NCBI RefSeq assembly: GCF_028858725.1
Contig: NC_084773.1
Location: 920,350 to 984,349 of the forward strand
DNA: 64,000 bases
Reading direction: 5' to 3'
Source: Colius striatus
Taxonomy: Eukaryota > Chordata > Aves > Coliiformes > Coliidae
The notes under the pieces were generated by a model. The model made no database searches. It worked only from the letters and a program-made list of their open reading frames with translations, and was not told the origin of the DNA. This document shows positions 26,241 through 40,200 of the stretch, piece after piece. The position numbers and the translations under genes are program-made. Position 1 is the first letter of the stretch. The number at the start of each line of letters is the position of its first letter.

Positions 26241-28249
26241 AATGACCTACCTCTTAGACCACAGTACATCTTAATTCACACAACCTACTTTCCTTTGTAA
26301 ATCTTTAGCTTTCTGTCACTATGGCCTCTGTGTTTTTAATTCAGGGGATACTACAGAAAGACAATGCTATTCTTTTTTTTTCTTGTGGAAATTTTACACA
26401 GATTTCCATTTCCTATTTTGGTATGTTTGGAATTATCCAAATGTTTTTTCCATTCCAATTTGCTCTTTGCTGTCTCTGTGCAGCTGCATTTGGATCCTGA
26501 CCAATTTACCATCTCGGATTGTGAATAGCCCAGTTTCATTTATTCAGGCAATGATTGTGCCTTTTCTTTGTCAAATTAAAAAACAAAACTCAACTGAACC
26601 TGCAAGCTTATTCTGCCAACTCATATAAGAGTAAACAAAGGAGGAGGAAAAATACATGGCTGAAAGAGTTGGAGCTAAATAAGAAAACCATCACATCAGG
26701 GAAGGCTTCTGGTACACAACTTCCTTAAGTGAATATTGTGTATTGACTCAACTGGAGAAATGAAATAGCCAGAGAAGTATAATAAACTCCAGTTCCTTCT
26801 GTAAGTAAGGATTTCCTAATCTTTCATCTGTGACTCCTGTGGCATCAGAAGGGGTGCAGAACAAATCCTTTCTGGCATCACACTTCAGAATAGAGGACTC
26901 ACGGGAACTGATTAGGAAACGGTCAGTATTCTGCTTCCCTTAAAGATTTAAAATTAAGCTGGTCAAGAAAAGTGAATTCTGGCAAAGTGAAGAAAGGGAG
27001 GTGCATTTTAATATGTGGCATCTGCAATGTAGGCAGCTGGCATGCATTCATCTCTCCTTAATCACGCACTGAGGCCAGCAATTCCTCCCATCTGTGACTT
27101 AACAACAAGGACCTCTTCCTGCTGTGTTTTCATGAAGAGTACTGACATCCTGAAGCTTAACACTGCTGTGTCTTCTGTCTCTTCTAGATGATCATTACAC
27201 AATATTTACTCCAAAGATGTTAGTCATTTCTCTAGACCTAAACACAGAAGATTCCCAAGCTGTTCTGTGTTCCAGAAGATCTCCCATGTCTATAGTAAAT
27301 GCAATAACTGTGCTTCAGTGAAAATTGGGTGGTATCAAACTCCTCATTGCTTTTGAAGTTCTGGTAAGTTTTATATCAATAACACAACATTTAGATGACA
27401 TGAACAAATACTATTTCCTCCTGAAGCTTTAGTTCTGTCAGCATAGGCACTAGGAGCTGTCAGACTCAGACTTCACCAGTGTTAATTGCAGTCTGAAGTA
27501 AAAGGTAGCAGAGGTACTCTAGTTACCTCTTTCAACTAAATGCTTGTTTCTGACCTGCTAGAAGGTTCTAATATAAATAACACTTGCTAACTAGGAGACT
27601 ATTTTTAGCCATTTATGAAACTTTAACTACTGAAGTCAAAATCTGATAGGTCTTGGGTATGTCCACATGGGATTATTGCCTAACACAACCACTGGAAGAT
27701 GTGTAATCATGTCAGTTATACAATCATCTGGGCCTTTGCTTTGGGTTTTTTGCTTGTGTTTTTATTTAGTTCTTTATTTCTTTTAAATTTAGAGATCTTG
27801 TTGAACAGCAAGACAGTGCTCAACAGAGATGTATGTCCAAGATCAGGTTTTTTTCCAAGTATTTATGCTTCTTGTTTGCTTTAAAAATCTTTCCATGTTC
27901 TGTTTTAAGCCTGATTTTATTCCTCAATCCCCATAAAGGTAAACAGTTACATTGAAGTAATAATAAGGATAACAATTTTCCCAAATACAGCAGGGATGGA
28001 ATTAAATTTACGCCTTTTTTTTAACAATATGAAATGAAGCTGTGTTATTTCAAAGTTAATATACTTATTTAAAAAGCTTAAATTGAAAAGCTGAACATTT
28101 CTGTATGCTTTCAGAGTTTGCACAGCAACAACAAAAGCCTGTACAACCCCTCATTTATTGATCATTGCTTTGCAGAAAACTTATAGCTCCCTAAACATAC
28201 ATGCCCTCAAACATAGGTTGTATCCAATCAGTTGGACTACTAGTCAGGC
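26241..28249. other. Unique non-coding sequence, no gene recognised
   Basis: The segment around 26940-27110 is mixed in composition and resembles a conserved non-coding element. Nothing else was seen. Confidence 0.45.
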
Positions 28250-28681
28250 TATCAAGCTAGGAAAGGATTTGGAGCATGTCTCATATAAGGAACAGCTGAG
28301 GGACCTGGGGCTGTTCAGCCTGGAGAAAAGGTGTCTCAGGGGAGACCTTCTCACTCTCTACAACTACCTGAAAGGAAGATGTAGCCAGGTGGGGTTGGTC
28401 TGTTCCCCCTGGTAACAAGCAACAGAACAAGAGGAAAAGGCCTCAGGTTGCACCAGGGGAGGTTCAGGCTGGATGTGAGGAGGAATTTCTTTGCTGCCAG
28501 GGCTGTCAGGCATTGGAAGGGGCTGCCCAGGGAGCTGCTGGAGTCATCGTCCCTGGAGGGGTTTCAGAGCCAGGTGGGTGCTGCACTGAGGGCAATGGGC
28601 TGGTGGGTGATGGGGCTGGGACAGAGGCTGCACCCCATGAGCTGAAAGGTCTCTGCCAGCTGCAACCATTCTGTGAATCTT
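28250..28681 (+). mobile_element. CR1 LINE 3' fragment (subfamily with 'ctgcaccccatgagctgaaaggtc' end)
   Basis: Runs from 'ctaggaaaggatttggagcatg' through 'ctgttcagcctggagaaaagg' and 'ggggctgcccagggagctgctgg' to 'gctgcaaccattctgtgaatc'. The 3' region differs from most other copies in the window and matches the copy at 47.8-48.1 kb on the other strand, so both belong to one subfamily. Confidence 0.9.
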
Positions 28682-30232
28682 TTTTGGTAAAAAGCCTGTC
28701 AGTTATGGAAGTTTCCCACCAGAGGGAGCCTGTAGAGCTGAGCTGATACAGAGGTGTTCCTCCTAGCACACACACATAGAACAGAACTCCTCTACTTTGC
28801 TATCAGCTACATTCGTGTTAAATATACTTTTCCATACTAACTGTTCAGCTATGTTACAGACTGATAACTCCAGCAGCAGATGGGCTTTTTTGTTTGTAAA
28901 AAGTTTAATAGCTCTTCCTTTTCTATTCCCAATTTCAACCTTTTCCTCTCTGAGATGAGAAACCAAATATCAACATGGGGGATGAGCCATGCTCCACTGT
29001 TCCTCTATAGATCATGATCATTCCAATGTTTCCTGCATGCACTGGACTTGCTGCTGGTCTGCAACAGGGCCACTCACACTCAGTTCCCTAACCAACAGCT
29101 TGGAAGTGGCATGAAAAACCAGCTGTGAAGAAGTACTGCTACCAGAAAGGATTTGGGAAACCTTTCACCTCTTCACATGCTTTTTTGAGGCATCATTCAG
29201 TTAAAGGGAGTGCACTGCAAGAATGTCTTGATATAACTAGTGCACAGGCTATACAGCATATTTAATAAAGACTATAGCAAAAGATCTTACCCTCAGAAAC
29301 ATTTACAAAGGGGCATATTTCATCTGTCATCCACTGTTATCTATCATAAATAAGGTTACACAAAACCTGCTGTGCTACAAACTTGTTAAATCCCAAGAAT
29401 ATGGAAGAAAACCTCAACTGTGGTAGTCAGCCAGGGTTTGGACATCACACTTGTAAAGCAATTAAAAGCAAAACCACCAACCCTTCATTCTCTTCCCTCC
29501 ATCCCTTAGGTTAATTGGTACAATTGTAATCAAAGAGCAGAAGAGACCACTGAATGGGAGCCCATGGCCAACTCCTTATTATCCTTTAACATGCAACACA
29601 TGTCCTTAAAAGCCAAAGCAATGAGAAGATAAAGCCAGAAGTTGTTGGGGCCCTCCAGGAAGAAAGCTTCACTCACCCATGCCCAGAGGGGAGGCAGTTT
29701 GCATAAAGCCAGCCACCAAGAAAAAGGAGGACTAAAGGAGCCAGCATAAAGTTTTACCACAAAGAAATGCTTGTAGTGGCCTCTCAGGCTCAAGGAAACG
29801 TTCTGCTTCCCAAGCCTACCATCAGTAAGTTACCTCTGAATGTGGCACTGGGGAAACATTGCAATCAGTAAGTGCCAGGAGGAGTCTTCCCTCTCAGAGT
29901 CCTGAGGGAGCATTTTCTATGGATGCTTTCAGTATAACCCACTTTTTTCACTCTGCTATTTAACCCAACATATACCTGAAGAATGTCACCACTGAGCTGA
30001 GTGCTTTATTGTGATTGCCCTGGTGAGCTTTCCTTACCACTAAAATGCCTCAGAGTAGTTGATCTGCTGAGGTGGGGGAGTGGTACACAAATGAAAATGG
30101 AGAAAGCAAGACTTCTCAAACTCTACACTTAGCAAGCTGCTCCTTAGCCATGGTCATCTTGACTAGCAAATACAACTTCTGAGTTGTGCAGCTAAGTTTC
30201 TTACTTAATTCAGCTGAGAAAAAGGTAAGTGG
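28682..30232. other. Unique non-coding sequence, no gene recognised
   Basis: No repeat or exon was seen. Short reading frames only. Confidence 0.5.
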
Positions 30233-30280
30233 ATCACAGAACCACAGAATGGTAGGGGTTGGAAGGGACCTTTAGAGATG
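30233..30280 (-). mobile_element. Very short CR1 3' end
   Basis: 'tcacagaaccacagaatggtaggggttggaagggacctttagagat' is the antisense CR1 terminus, after which similarity stops. At under 50 bp it is the smallest clear insertion here. Confidence 0.8.
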
Positions 30281-32194
30281 CCTTGTGTATGATTGGATTT
30301 AGCACTCATTCCTGTGTGAATATGTATGTTTCTTTGTCTCCTTTTTGCTGTATAGTTTGGATTGCCTTGTTGAGATTATATCAGTAGAACTGTGGTAAGA
30401 CATGAGTTAAATTTGTTGAATGGGAAGGTCTGGATCCCATGGTGGTCACTTTGGGAGTTTCAATTGATATTCTCTCTGCAGCTTTGCCAAATAAAGGGAA
30501 GAACTGGTGATAGTTAATGACCAACATTTACTGCTACACAAAAGATTTTGCCTGTGTTTTCTTGTCGATGGAACATCTTCAACTTTTGATTATAGTTATT
30601 ATGTAATTCATTAAAACCAAACAAAGATCCTAGCCTGACTAGATAAAGAATAGGTCATCACTCTCTAAGACTGAAACTGAAAATCCTGCATCTCACAGGC
30701 TGATATTCCCCTGCAAATGTCAAAGAAAAGACAGAGGAGCAATTCTGGTCATTTTATACTGCTGAACTTCAGGTAAAATCTGCCTTTTCCAGGAAGACTC
30801 ATTGAGCTTTCACTGCATGTGTAAGTGGGGCTAATAAATCCTTCCATTTTTATAGTAGTTTTAAATGATACTTGAACTCTGTGCTAAATTCAGTGCACAG
30901 CTTTCTAAGCACAGGAACTGGGATTCTGCTGCTGCCATAAATGATGTCAAGGACTGCCTATCTTGTGAGCGAGAGAGATCTTTTGTTCTTCATAACATTT
31001 GTAGAACTGGAGGCACTCTGATCATTTGGTAAGGCACAGTACCTCTGAGAAGTGTTTTGGCCTTCATAGGTATAAAATGGCAGATGCTGCTGCCCAGCAA
31101 GGCTGCAGAATACATAGGTTAATTGAGATCTAAACATCACTGACACTTAACAGAAGTTGCTGGTGTTTTGAAGTGTTGTGTTATGGTGGTTTATTTTCAG
31201 GCTTTTAACACACTGCCAACTGTGCTGTACATGAGCAACTGATCTAGAGCCAGAGGTGGGCAGAGAAAATATTCCTGTCAGTACACAAAGTGAACTATCC
31301 TAGTTTGAAGGGCAGTCTGAACAGTATTTGTTGCTGATTTTTACTCATCTTATCTGTTATTCTGTGGTATCCTGCCTGAATGAGATAGCACTGTTCTTAT
31401 CTACAAGTTGCCTTCAATAAAGAGGTCTGCTCTTTACATTCCTACTTTCACTACCTCAGTGACTCCTCCTTAGTTATTCTGTTTTGCTTCTAACACTGCA
31501 GATATCTCATCTATTTTAAAGGAGCCCTAATGTTAAAATCAGGAGAACAGAGGGCTGATGTGAAGCCCAACAGTCCTCACCACTGATCTTATAGTTTGGA
31601 GGCATGGTCCTTTGTAGACCTCCAGCTAACTCACTATCTGTGCTGGTTGGACATTAAGACAGAGGTAGTGCTTTTCCCTGTCTGTGCTGTACTCTGTTTC
31701 TGTTGAGCAGCCTGCAATGACTCCCAGAATGAATTCCTTTAAAGGTTGTTGTTTCTCCCTACATATTCCAAGAGCAGTCAACATCAAGCAAACAGCATGA
31801 CACATATAATGGCAATGAAAGAAAAGTGGTGACTTGGCAGCTGCTGCTGACAGGCATTATGGTCTTGATAGTTTTTCAGTCTGGTTTCCAAAGGAGAGCA
31901 GGTGTGTGCCATGGTGTTAGGTGTGAGTCTGCCTATCAGTCATGCTCTCAATAGTTTAAAACCAGTTTACAAAATTCAAACAAATGTAACTTTGAGGTAA
32001 AAAGCTAAAATACTGTGGGACTTTGTTTTTAATCTCTTGAAAACAAATTCAAAGGCTAGAATGTCAGACACGGAGGTACACCTCTGTGTGTGTGACTTTA
32101 AGGGACTCAAAGATGGATGTGAACCATTGAGTGAGGATATGGGATATCTTAGCTGCTTGTAGTTAATAAGCTGTTGAAAATAATTATCATCCTC
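30281..32194. other. Unique non-coding sequence, no gene recognised
   Basis: No repeat family or exon was recognised. Confidence 0.5.
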
Positions 32195-33270
32195 ATCAGA
32201 AAGCCCAGGCAGTGTGGCTTGGATGAGTGGACAGTGAAGTGGATGGAGAACTGGCTGAATGACAGAGCCCAGAGGGTGCTGATCAGTGGCACAGAGTTGA
32301 GTTGGAGGCCTGTGGCCAGTGGAGTTCCACAGGGATTGGTTCTGGGGCCAGTCTGGTTCAACATCTTCATCAACCACCTGGGTGAGGGAACAGAGGTACC
32401 CTCAGCAAGTTCCCTGCTGGCACCAAACTGGGAGCACTGGCTGATTCCCCAGAGGCTGTGCTGCCATTCAGCGGGATCTTGACCGGCTGGAGAGTTGGGC
32501 AGAGAGGAACCTGCTGAGGTTCAACAAGGACAAGGGCAGAGTCCTGCATCTGCTGGGGAACAACTCCCTGCACCAGCACAGGCTGGGGGTGACCTGCTGG
32601 AGAGCAGCTGCAGGAGAGAGACCTGAGGGTGCTGGTTGATAATAAACTAACTGTGAGCAGCACTGTGCCATTGTAGGCAAGAAGCCAATGGCATCCTGGG
32701 GGCATCAAGAAGAGTGTGGGCAGCAGGTCAAGGGAGGTTCTTCTCCCCCTCTGCTCTGCCCTGCTGAGGCCTCATCTGGAGTCCTGAGTCCATTTCTGGG
32801 CTTCCCAGCTCAAGAAGGACAGGGAACTGCTGGAGAGAGGCCAGTGCAGGGCCACCAAGATGATCAGGGGACTGGAGCATCTTCCTTCTGAGGAAAGGCT
32901 GCGGGACCTGGGGCTGTTCAGTCTGGAGGAGACTGATGGGGGAATCTCATTAACATTTACAAATATCTAAAGGGTGGGTGTCAGGAGGTTGAGGCAGCAC
33001 TTTTTTTGATGGTATCTAGCAAGAGGACAAGGGGTGATGGGATGAAGCTGGAACACAAAAAGTTCTATTTAAACATAAGAAAGAACTATTTTACTATGAA
33101 GTGAGGGAGCCCTGGCACAGGCTGCCCAGGGAGGGTGTGGAGGCTCCTTCTTTGGAGGTCTTCAAGACCCACCTGGATACGTTCCTGTGGGACCTGCTTC
33201 TGCAGGGAGCTTGGACTGGATGATCTCTAAAAGTCCCGTCCAACCCCTACCATTCTATGATTCTGTGTGA
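32195..33270 (+). mobile_element. CR1 LINE, longest copy in the window, with reverse-transcriptase remnant
   Basis: About 1.08 kb. The 5' part codes in one frame (about 32174-32482) for the RT segment containing WMENWLNDRAQRV and VPQGLVLGPVWFNIFINHL, the CR1 form of the RT motif normally written VPQGSVLGP. Further on come the usual 3' blocks and the terminus 'ccaacccctaccattctatgattctgtg'. The YADD catalytic segment expected shortly downstream is lost by deletion or shift, so the copy is dead. It lacks the endonuclease domain (5'-truncated). Confidence 0.92.
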
Positions 33271-36200
33271 TTATACCTAAACCAGTTTCAATCAGAGACA
33301 GAAATTACTAGATCTCATTTATTAATCATATGCTATAATCTAATAGTAAATAAGTGGAAAGACAACAAATGAAAAGACAACATTTGGAAAGTCTTGTATA
33401 ACCTGGACAAAGTCATGATCAAAAGAGAAATTGAAACATGGATTTCTTTATTAGTGGAGATCTTGGAGACTTGGCAGGAGAAAGTGATATTATTGGTGGT
33501 TACAATGGACAGATCAACCTAAAAAAAATTCTAGACAGTGTATATGAAATTAGAAATGCTGAAACATCAATGTAGTAATTGATGTAGCAGGGGCTGAGGA
33601 ACTAAACTGGGGACTAGAAACACTGATGCAGGACTGGAGTGTGAATTCCGTGAAGTAGCCAAAGCGTGGTTTGAAGCAGACATATGGATATGTGGTGATC
33701 TGAGGGGTGTGCTTTGGTCAGGAATGATGTAGATATTGCTTCACACTAAGAATGTAAAGTCATAGGACATAAAAATATGAACTTGTCAGAGAGGAAGACT
33801 GAAAAGAATAAAGGGAAGCCTTACGTATGACCCAGTATTGAGTCTGAGGAGTTTTGCTTTACTAATACACTGTGTTGAAGATATTGCCACTGCTGCCTTG
33901 ACTTTTAAGAACATGAAAGAGAATATGTTTTGTAGCCTTTGTTTTTTATAATCACAGTTTTGTTGGTTTAGCATTCTGTAGTTCTTTTACACTGGGTTGT
34001 GATGGAAGCTGGTTTTTATGACTGGGAGTGATTACTGGCTACCATTTCTACAGTTACTATCCATGAATTCTTCAAAATATATCCAGCCATTTCCTGTCTT
34101 CTGGAGTTATCATCTACATTAAAAGTTTGGCTTTTATTAGATCTTTTAAAGCTTCTGGGTTAAGTTTACTGGACATACTGACTTAAAAATTCTTGATTTA
34201 ACAGCTGTGACAGTCTCCCGAGTTTCAGTTGTTAACAGAATGTGTTTCTTGTTCTGTGTGTCTTTTTCCCAATGGCAGCTTTCTTTCACAACTTGGATTC
34301 CAGAAAGGCTGTGAAAGACATTTAATGCCTATCATTGCTCACATTTTTCTAATTAGCTTTTATTTCTGTTCTGATTCGGCTTCACTTCACTTTACACAAC
34401 TGACTTTAAAAGAAACAGGTATATAATGTGAATTTTGAGTTATCTTTGTCAAATCATACCAAGTCCTCATTATTTATACTCTCTGATAATATGACATTCT
34501 GAGATCATCTGCTCTTTACCAGTCCATAATCATGCTAATATTGTGACATATTGACATATTGTTAGATTTATCAGTACAATTGAGCCCATGTTGATACTTC
34601 CTGAGTTTGGAAAATCTCTATTGTACTGTTCATAAATAGAAAACACATTGTTTTTTTAGTGTTGGTTGACTGAACAATTCAGCATGTATAGTCCAAACTC
34701 AAGTTCACTATGATAACAAACCTTTGATTCTTACTCATTGTGAATATGTGGCCAAAAAGTTGATTTAGTGGGATTTAATAGAGTGGGAGATACAGTAGCC
34801 AGCCTCCTGTCTTGTGCCTTATCCAATAGAACTTGAAGATAATTTAATTTCAAGGATTGAAAAAAGAATGGTTGGCTTTGATCTGGAATGGCATTGTCCA
34901 TCTACTTCTATCCTAATCCTTCCTACATGTTTGTAGCAATTAATCTAAAGTTTGACAACAATTTCTCCACATGTTAGTGCTAACAGTCATATGAGGATTG
35001 TTTTCACAAATAAGCAAGTCTAGAGCATCTTATCTAAGACTGGGGGCAGAACAGACAGTTAATTTCTCTTCACATTCATTAGTGCTGAGAATTATTGTTA
35101 AATATCAATATTTTATAATAAATGAGATACTTTTGTTACAAGATGAAAGTAAGAAACATGTTACACAAGTTTACAATGTTTGTTTCCAATGTTTTGTTCC
35201 AAAAAACATTTGCACTGGATGCATGTTCATATAGATTCATCTGCTTCTAGGTGAGGCTCAACTTCTGCTTGGAGAGTAAAAAACAACCATGTGCCTTTTA
35301 GTGGGAGTGCTGGGACTGTGCAAACCCTTTCTGCTGGAAACTCCCAGGCTGAAAGGAAGGAGTGTGCCTGTAACAGCACTGAGATTCAAAGCAAGAATCT
35401 CAGGGGTGAGGGAAGAAGGTAACTTTCCAAAGGTCCCAGAGAGTTATGGGTGCATTTGCAGTAGGAAGCCAGTGTGCTAGAGGGAGTTCTGAGGTGCAAA
35501 TAGTCTATACTTGATGTCTTGGTGGTGGCACTCAAATGCTCTAGTTTCACTTGAAGCAGTTGCACTCCTTGTGGAATCAAGATTGAAACTGCACACTGAG
35601 CACTGTTTTAAGTGCCTGACTTGTATAGTGAGTGCATGGACCCCTAGTAGTCACAGTTAGTTTTCTTCTAATTGAATGCCTTTTTGATGATACTAAGCTG
35701 CCTGTCCTCTAGAACATTGCTTCTCTTCCTGCTAAGAGGACAAATTGTGTTTAACTTCTGTTCCAATGATAAGCCACGTAAAACTTCTCTGCTTTTATCC
35801 CAGTGATCTAGCTACCAGTTGAGTATCCCTTTCTTGGTAAGAAGTACAGGAATGACTATAAAGATAGCAATTTCAATGTTTTCCTTCAATATGTTTTCTG
35901 GGTGCTTGAGGTAAGTTGATAGCTTGTGCCATAGCCCTCCTGTTCAGTTTCCACTCTGATATGCTCTGTCACTCGCCGATCCGTGCCCGCAGGCTTCAGA
36001 AACGCATTCAAGCTGGGTGTGACATATCCTCTTGGCTCTGGGAATGCAGAACAGACTTTTCTGATGATGTGTTCAGCTTCTAAAAATAACTACACTTCAG
36101 GTAGCTAGCATTTTTCATCTTTTGTTGAAGACTTCACTCTAAAGCACAGTAACATGATATAAAGCTCCCTATAAAGCTCCTCCATTTCTCCCTTTTGGAG

Positions 36201-37035
36201 ACACACTTGGGGAATAAAAGCTGTGAGGATTAATCTAGCTCTAAGTTCTTGACCAAAAATGAATTAAAAAAAAAAAGAATTTCAGACATTTTCCTTCAAG
36301 GTGTTTCACTTTGTAACAGCTATTTATGAGCTCTGTGGTTCAATTCCTTGCACTCATTTAATTAAAAATGAATATAGATTACTTCCTGCGTCTCATCTCT
36401 GTAAGAGAAACTGGTGACTAGTCTGGGAAGAAAAGTCTAGAAGTTATGAGCAATGCCAATAAGCTTTATTTAGAAGCATTGAATGTGTGCCTACAATAGT
36501 TTCTAATCATTGATATTTTTGTTTGTTTGTTCCAGACAGTGTCTTTGAATATTTATATTAACTGTGATAATACAGGTTTCCATGTGCACATTCTCAATTA
36601 TGGAGAAGTAACAAGGTTTAATGCTGCTTTTAAAACATTGAGATTTGATGTTTCTGTAGTCTGGCCATGCATACCAAAGCTAAGCAATAATTGCCTTGTC
36701 TTAGTGAATGCATCTCTCACAAGTTTTAATCTTTTCCTTGATGATTTCTGGTTTCTAAGTTTATTGTTTTGGGTTTTTTTAAGACTTTTGATTTCCATAT
36801 CTTCCACATGCAAAGCTCAGATTATTCCACAACGAGTATTACAAGATATTTCCTTTGTACTAAATAAGATTATTTTCCCCAGAAGGCTACCAGGTATGTT
36901 TATTTCCATAATTTGGGTAACTTCTTTTATTAGCTGTGAATCTTCTCCAGTCCATGGGCATATCTAAAGAGAAATGGGTTTTGAAATGACTGAATATTGC
37001 TTTAGTCTTCTAGAGAGGTTTTCTGTGAAATGTAG
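33271..37035. other. Unique non-coding sequence, no gene recognised
   Basis: AT-rich. The longest reading frame (36527-36967, 146 codons) starts without a convincing ATG context and shows no family features. Confidence 0.5.
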
Positions 37036-37259
37036 CATTCCACTTAAATATAAGAAAAAACTATTTCACTATGAGGTGAGGGAGCCCTGGCCCAGGCTGC
37101 CCAGAGGGGTTGTGGAGGCTCCTTCCTTGGAGGTCTTCAACACCTGCCTGGACACATTCCTGTGTGACCTGATCTAGGTGACCCTGCTTCTGCTGAGGAG
37201 TTGGACTGGATGATCTCTGAAGGTCCCTTCCAGCCCTACCATTCTATGATTCTATGATT
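37036..37259 (+). mobile_element. CR1 LINE 3' fragment
   Basis: From 'attccacttaaatataag' through 'gaggtgagggagccctggcccaggctgccc' to 'cctaccattctatgattctatgat'. It has an intact 3' terminus and is 5'-truncated. Confidence 0.93.
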
Positions 37260-40200
37260 TTCCTGGTCTATGTTTAAATGCAGTCTTGACTTCTGGATTT
37301 CTAGTTCCACAATGTTCTTTACCTCTTGTTTTTAGTTCTGGAGAATCTCTGTGTGGTTTGGAATACTGATGAAACTATGTTGAACTGTACACACATCTCT
37401 GAGGTGGCTGGTCTACTTTTCCAATATGTGTGTGGGGGAAATCTGGGGAAAAAAAAAGTTAACACTTATATGTCTGCATAGGTTTGTCTGCATAACTGTT
37501 ATTATCATAGAGTAGGTTCCTGCAAGTAAACTCTGCTTTTGTCTGGGCACAAGAACAACTTTCTGTGTTTTTTTACACTCTCTGTGTAATTTTTATTGTA
37601 CAAAAGTATTCACTTCTTGTCTTATGGAGAATGGAGCTTGATTTAGTTCAGGACAGGGAATAATTATTTATAAAGCTCATCAAGCTACTCAGATATACAA
37701 TAGGGTGTGGATTTAAAAAGAACATATCCCTCAAGTCCTGATCAGCATTAGCAGGATTAGCATTGTACATGTTCCAGAAGATTACAAGAAGCAAAATTCT
37801 ATCCTTCTTCAAACTAAGAGCATCAAAATGAATGACTCCCATATACTAATTTTCAACAGTGACATTCTCTGTTAATCAGTAGTTCCTGCTGATCTTGCCC
37901 CTTTGCTGTGTATGCAAACTCACTGTAGGCAGAGTAGGAACATCTCTTGTCAGACTGCATTTCTTCATGAATCTCCAGAAATGCTGGCTTCTCACACAGT
38001 CTGACATGTGTAGCTGTCCCTGAGGTTTCTGTGAGCCTTGCTTTGTTTTCATCAGGCCTTAGCACAAAGCATCTACTTGTAGCTCATCAACAGTTCCTGT
38101 TGGTTGGTAGAATAGAGCCTGAGGCTTCCACCTGCTAGTCTTTGTTCTGATGTAGACTCTAACTCTGGTCCCACTGGCTTGTTGAATCCTTCAAAAATGC
38201 TTCTGACAATGTCTCATGGTGACAGACTGACTTTCTCCCTGTCTGTGCCATAGATCCTGATAATAGCATTGCTCCATTTGGTAATAATTCAGGCAACTTT
38301 TCACTCCTAGTGTTTATTCTTGCCTATCTCTTAGTCTATGCTGTTTCCTTGACTATAGCCTGTCCATTTTTGGCCATTTCACTTCCTATGTCTCTTTTAT
38401 AACGTGTTGGGTAACTTGTCTGTCAGAAATTGGAAAGGCTGATGTGGAGGTTCATAAAAGTAGTAATAAAAGTATCTATTTTGAGCTTTCTTTGTTTGCC
38501 AAACCACATGAAAAAGAAGATGCTTCAACTGAGAGTAAAACAAGGAAAATTAGTAGAGCATGTAAATCCCCATGTTTCCATCAGAAGATATTTAGGAGCA
38601 ATACTTGAAATACATGTGATGCTTTGAGTGTTGGTCTTGTTTGACGTTTTCAATCTAGCAATTTTCTGGTTGGGAGGTAAGTTTATTTTGGCTCTTCTGA
38701 TTAAAACTATATATGTTACCCCGCTAGAGAAAAAATAGCTGTTTTTTGCTTATCCATAAACCAGAATATCACTAAGGCTGGGAATCAGACTGGTGGTGCT
38801 GCGTGGTTGCTTTTGCATCAATTCTTTGTTTCTTTTCTGTAGTTGGTGCATATTCCTTCAGGTATTAATCTGTCTTTATCTCGACCTAGTGAGGGGTTTT
38901 TTTTTTCTTGCTTTTGCTCTTCCAGTTTCCTTCCCCATTCTACTGGGGGAAGATGGAGCAAGCAACTGGGTAGGGGCTTATCTGCCAGGTGGGGTGAGCT
39001 CCCAGCAACTGATTTAACTGCAAACTATTAATCCAGGAGGACTGCTTTGATTACCTGCTCTGACCACTTTCCTTGTGATGAAATCTGTAGTACCAGGGAT
39101 ACCACCAAGAATTGCAGCTTTGGCAGTGCTGCTAAATTACTGTGTAATCTTTTCAAGATAGTTTAAAATCAGGGGTTTGCATTTTCATACACACAATCTG
39201 GAAGCAGAGTTAGGACCTCATGCTTCAGAACTCACTTTGCATTGGAGAGGAAAGCACTTCTGTAGATTGCAGCTTTACCTACTTGACCTGCTCTCAAAGT
39301 TGTTCTGCATTGTAATGCCCAGATTTGAATTTCTATCTCATGGTCTGAGTTTATCTCTGTATGATTGCATTTGAAATCAATAGTGATACAGTGTTTTTAA
39401 AAAGCTCCTTTTTTTCCCTCAATAGTATTTGCACAACACAAACTTGCCATAGATAGATCAAAGATTTTAAGCTACAGTAGTCTGAAAAGGCAATCTGTAT
39501 TACAACTTTAATATTTCTATGCAAGTTAACTCAAAAATCCCTTTGATTGTCATTTGAACTAACACACTCAAAACCTTGATTAGTTTTTTATTATGCCAGG
39601 GTTAGTTTCAAGTCTTCCTTGTGTTGTTTAATCATATCTGATACAGGATGATGTAAATAATCTTATCCTCAACTTGAAAAGAGAGCAGAGTGGCACAGAT
39701 TGGCTACTGGAAAATACCAGTTTTCTGTGTGTTTTAGCACAGTGATTCCAGGGGCTACAGAAGAAATAATTGTCTGTGGGCATTCTGAACACTTCACATC
39801 TGTGGATAATCTTTATATAACAAGAGACTTTTGGGTCTGAGTTGATAAGAAATCCAAATGACAGCATCCATTAAGTGTTTGAAGCTTTGGATTTTAGCCT
39901 TGGAAGGCTGAGGCTGCAGCTAGTGGTTCCTTGGAGGATAATGCAAAGGAAAGATGGGATTTCAACAAACCCGACAATTCCATGATGAGAAGCCCTTGGA
40001 AAAATAACTACAGAAAGCAGTCAAGGTGAACCTAATTTCTTCTTACAGTTCTTATTTTTTTCATATGTCAGTGGTGTAATTGGATAAAAAAAAATGAGTT
40101 AAAAGTATGTTGTTATGAGCACAAAGAACTGGGAATTCTGATGTTATTGCATTCTAGCTAATGGAATCTGTGGTTGTGTAGTTGCTTGGTTTAGCCTGTT

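Noticed and set aside
28513..28746. Gly-rich reading frame shared with 47696-48010
   Set aside because: Both are read from the 3' non-coding region of the same CR1 subfamily, so the shared peptide reflects repeat identity, not a gene.
36527..36967. 146-codon plus-strand reading frame as a gene
   Set aside because: AT-driven hydrophobic composition, no domain, no splice or promoter context; a length expected by chance.
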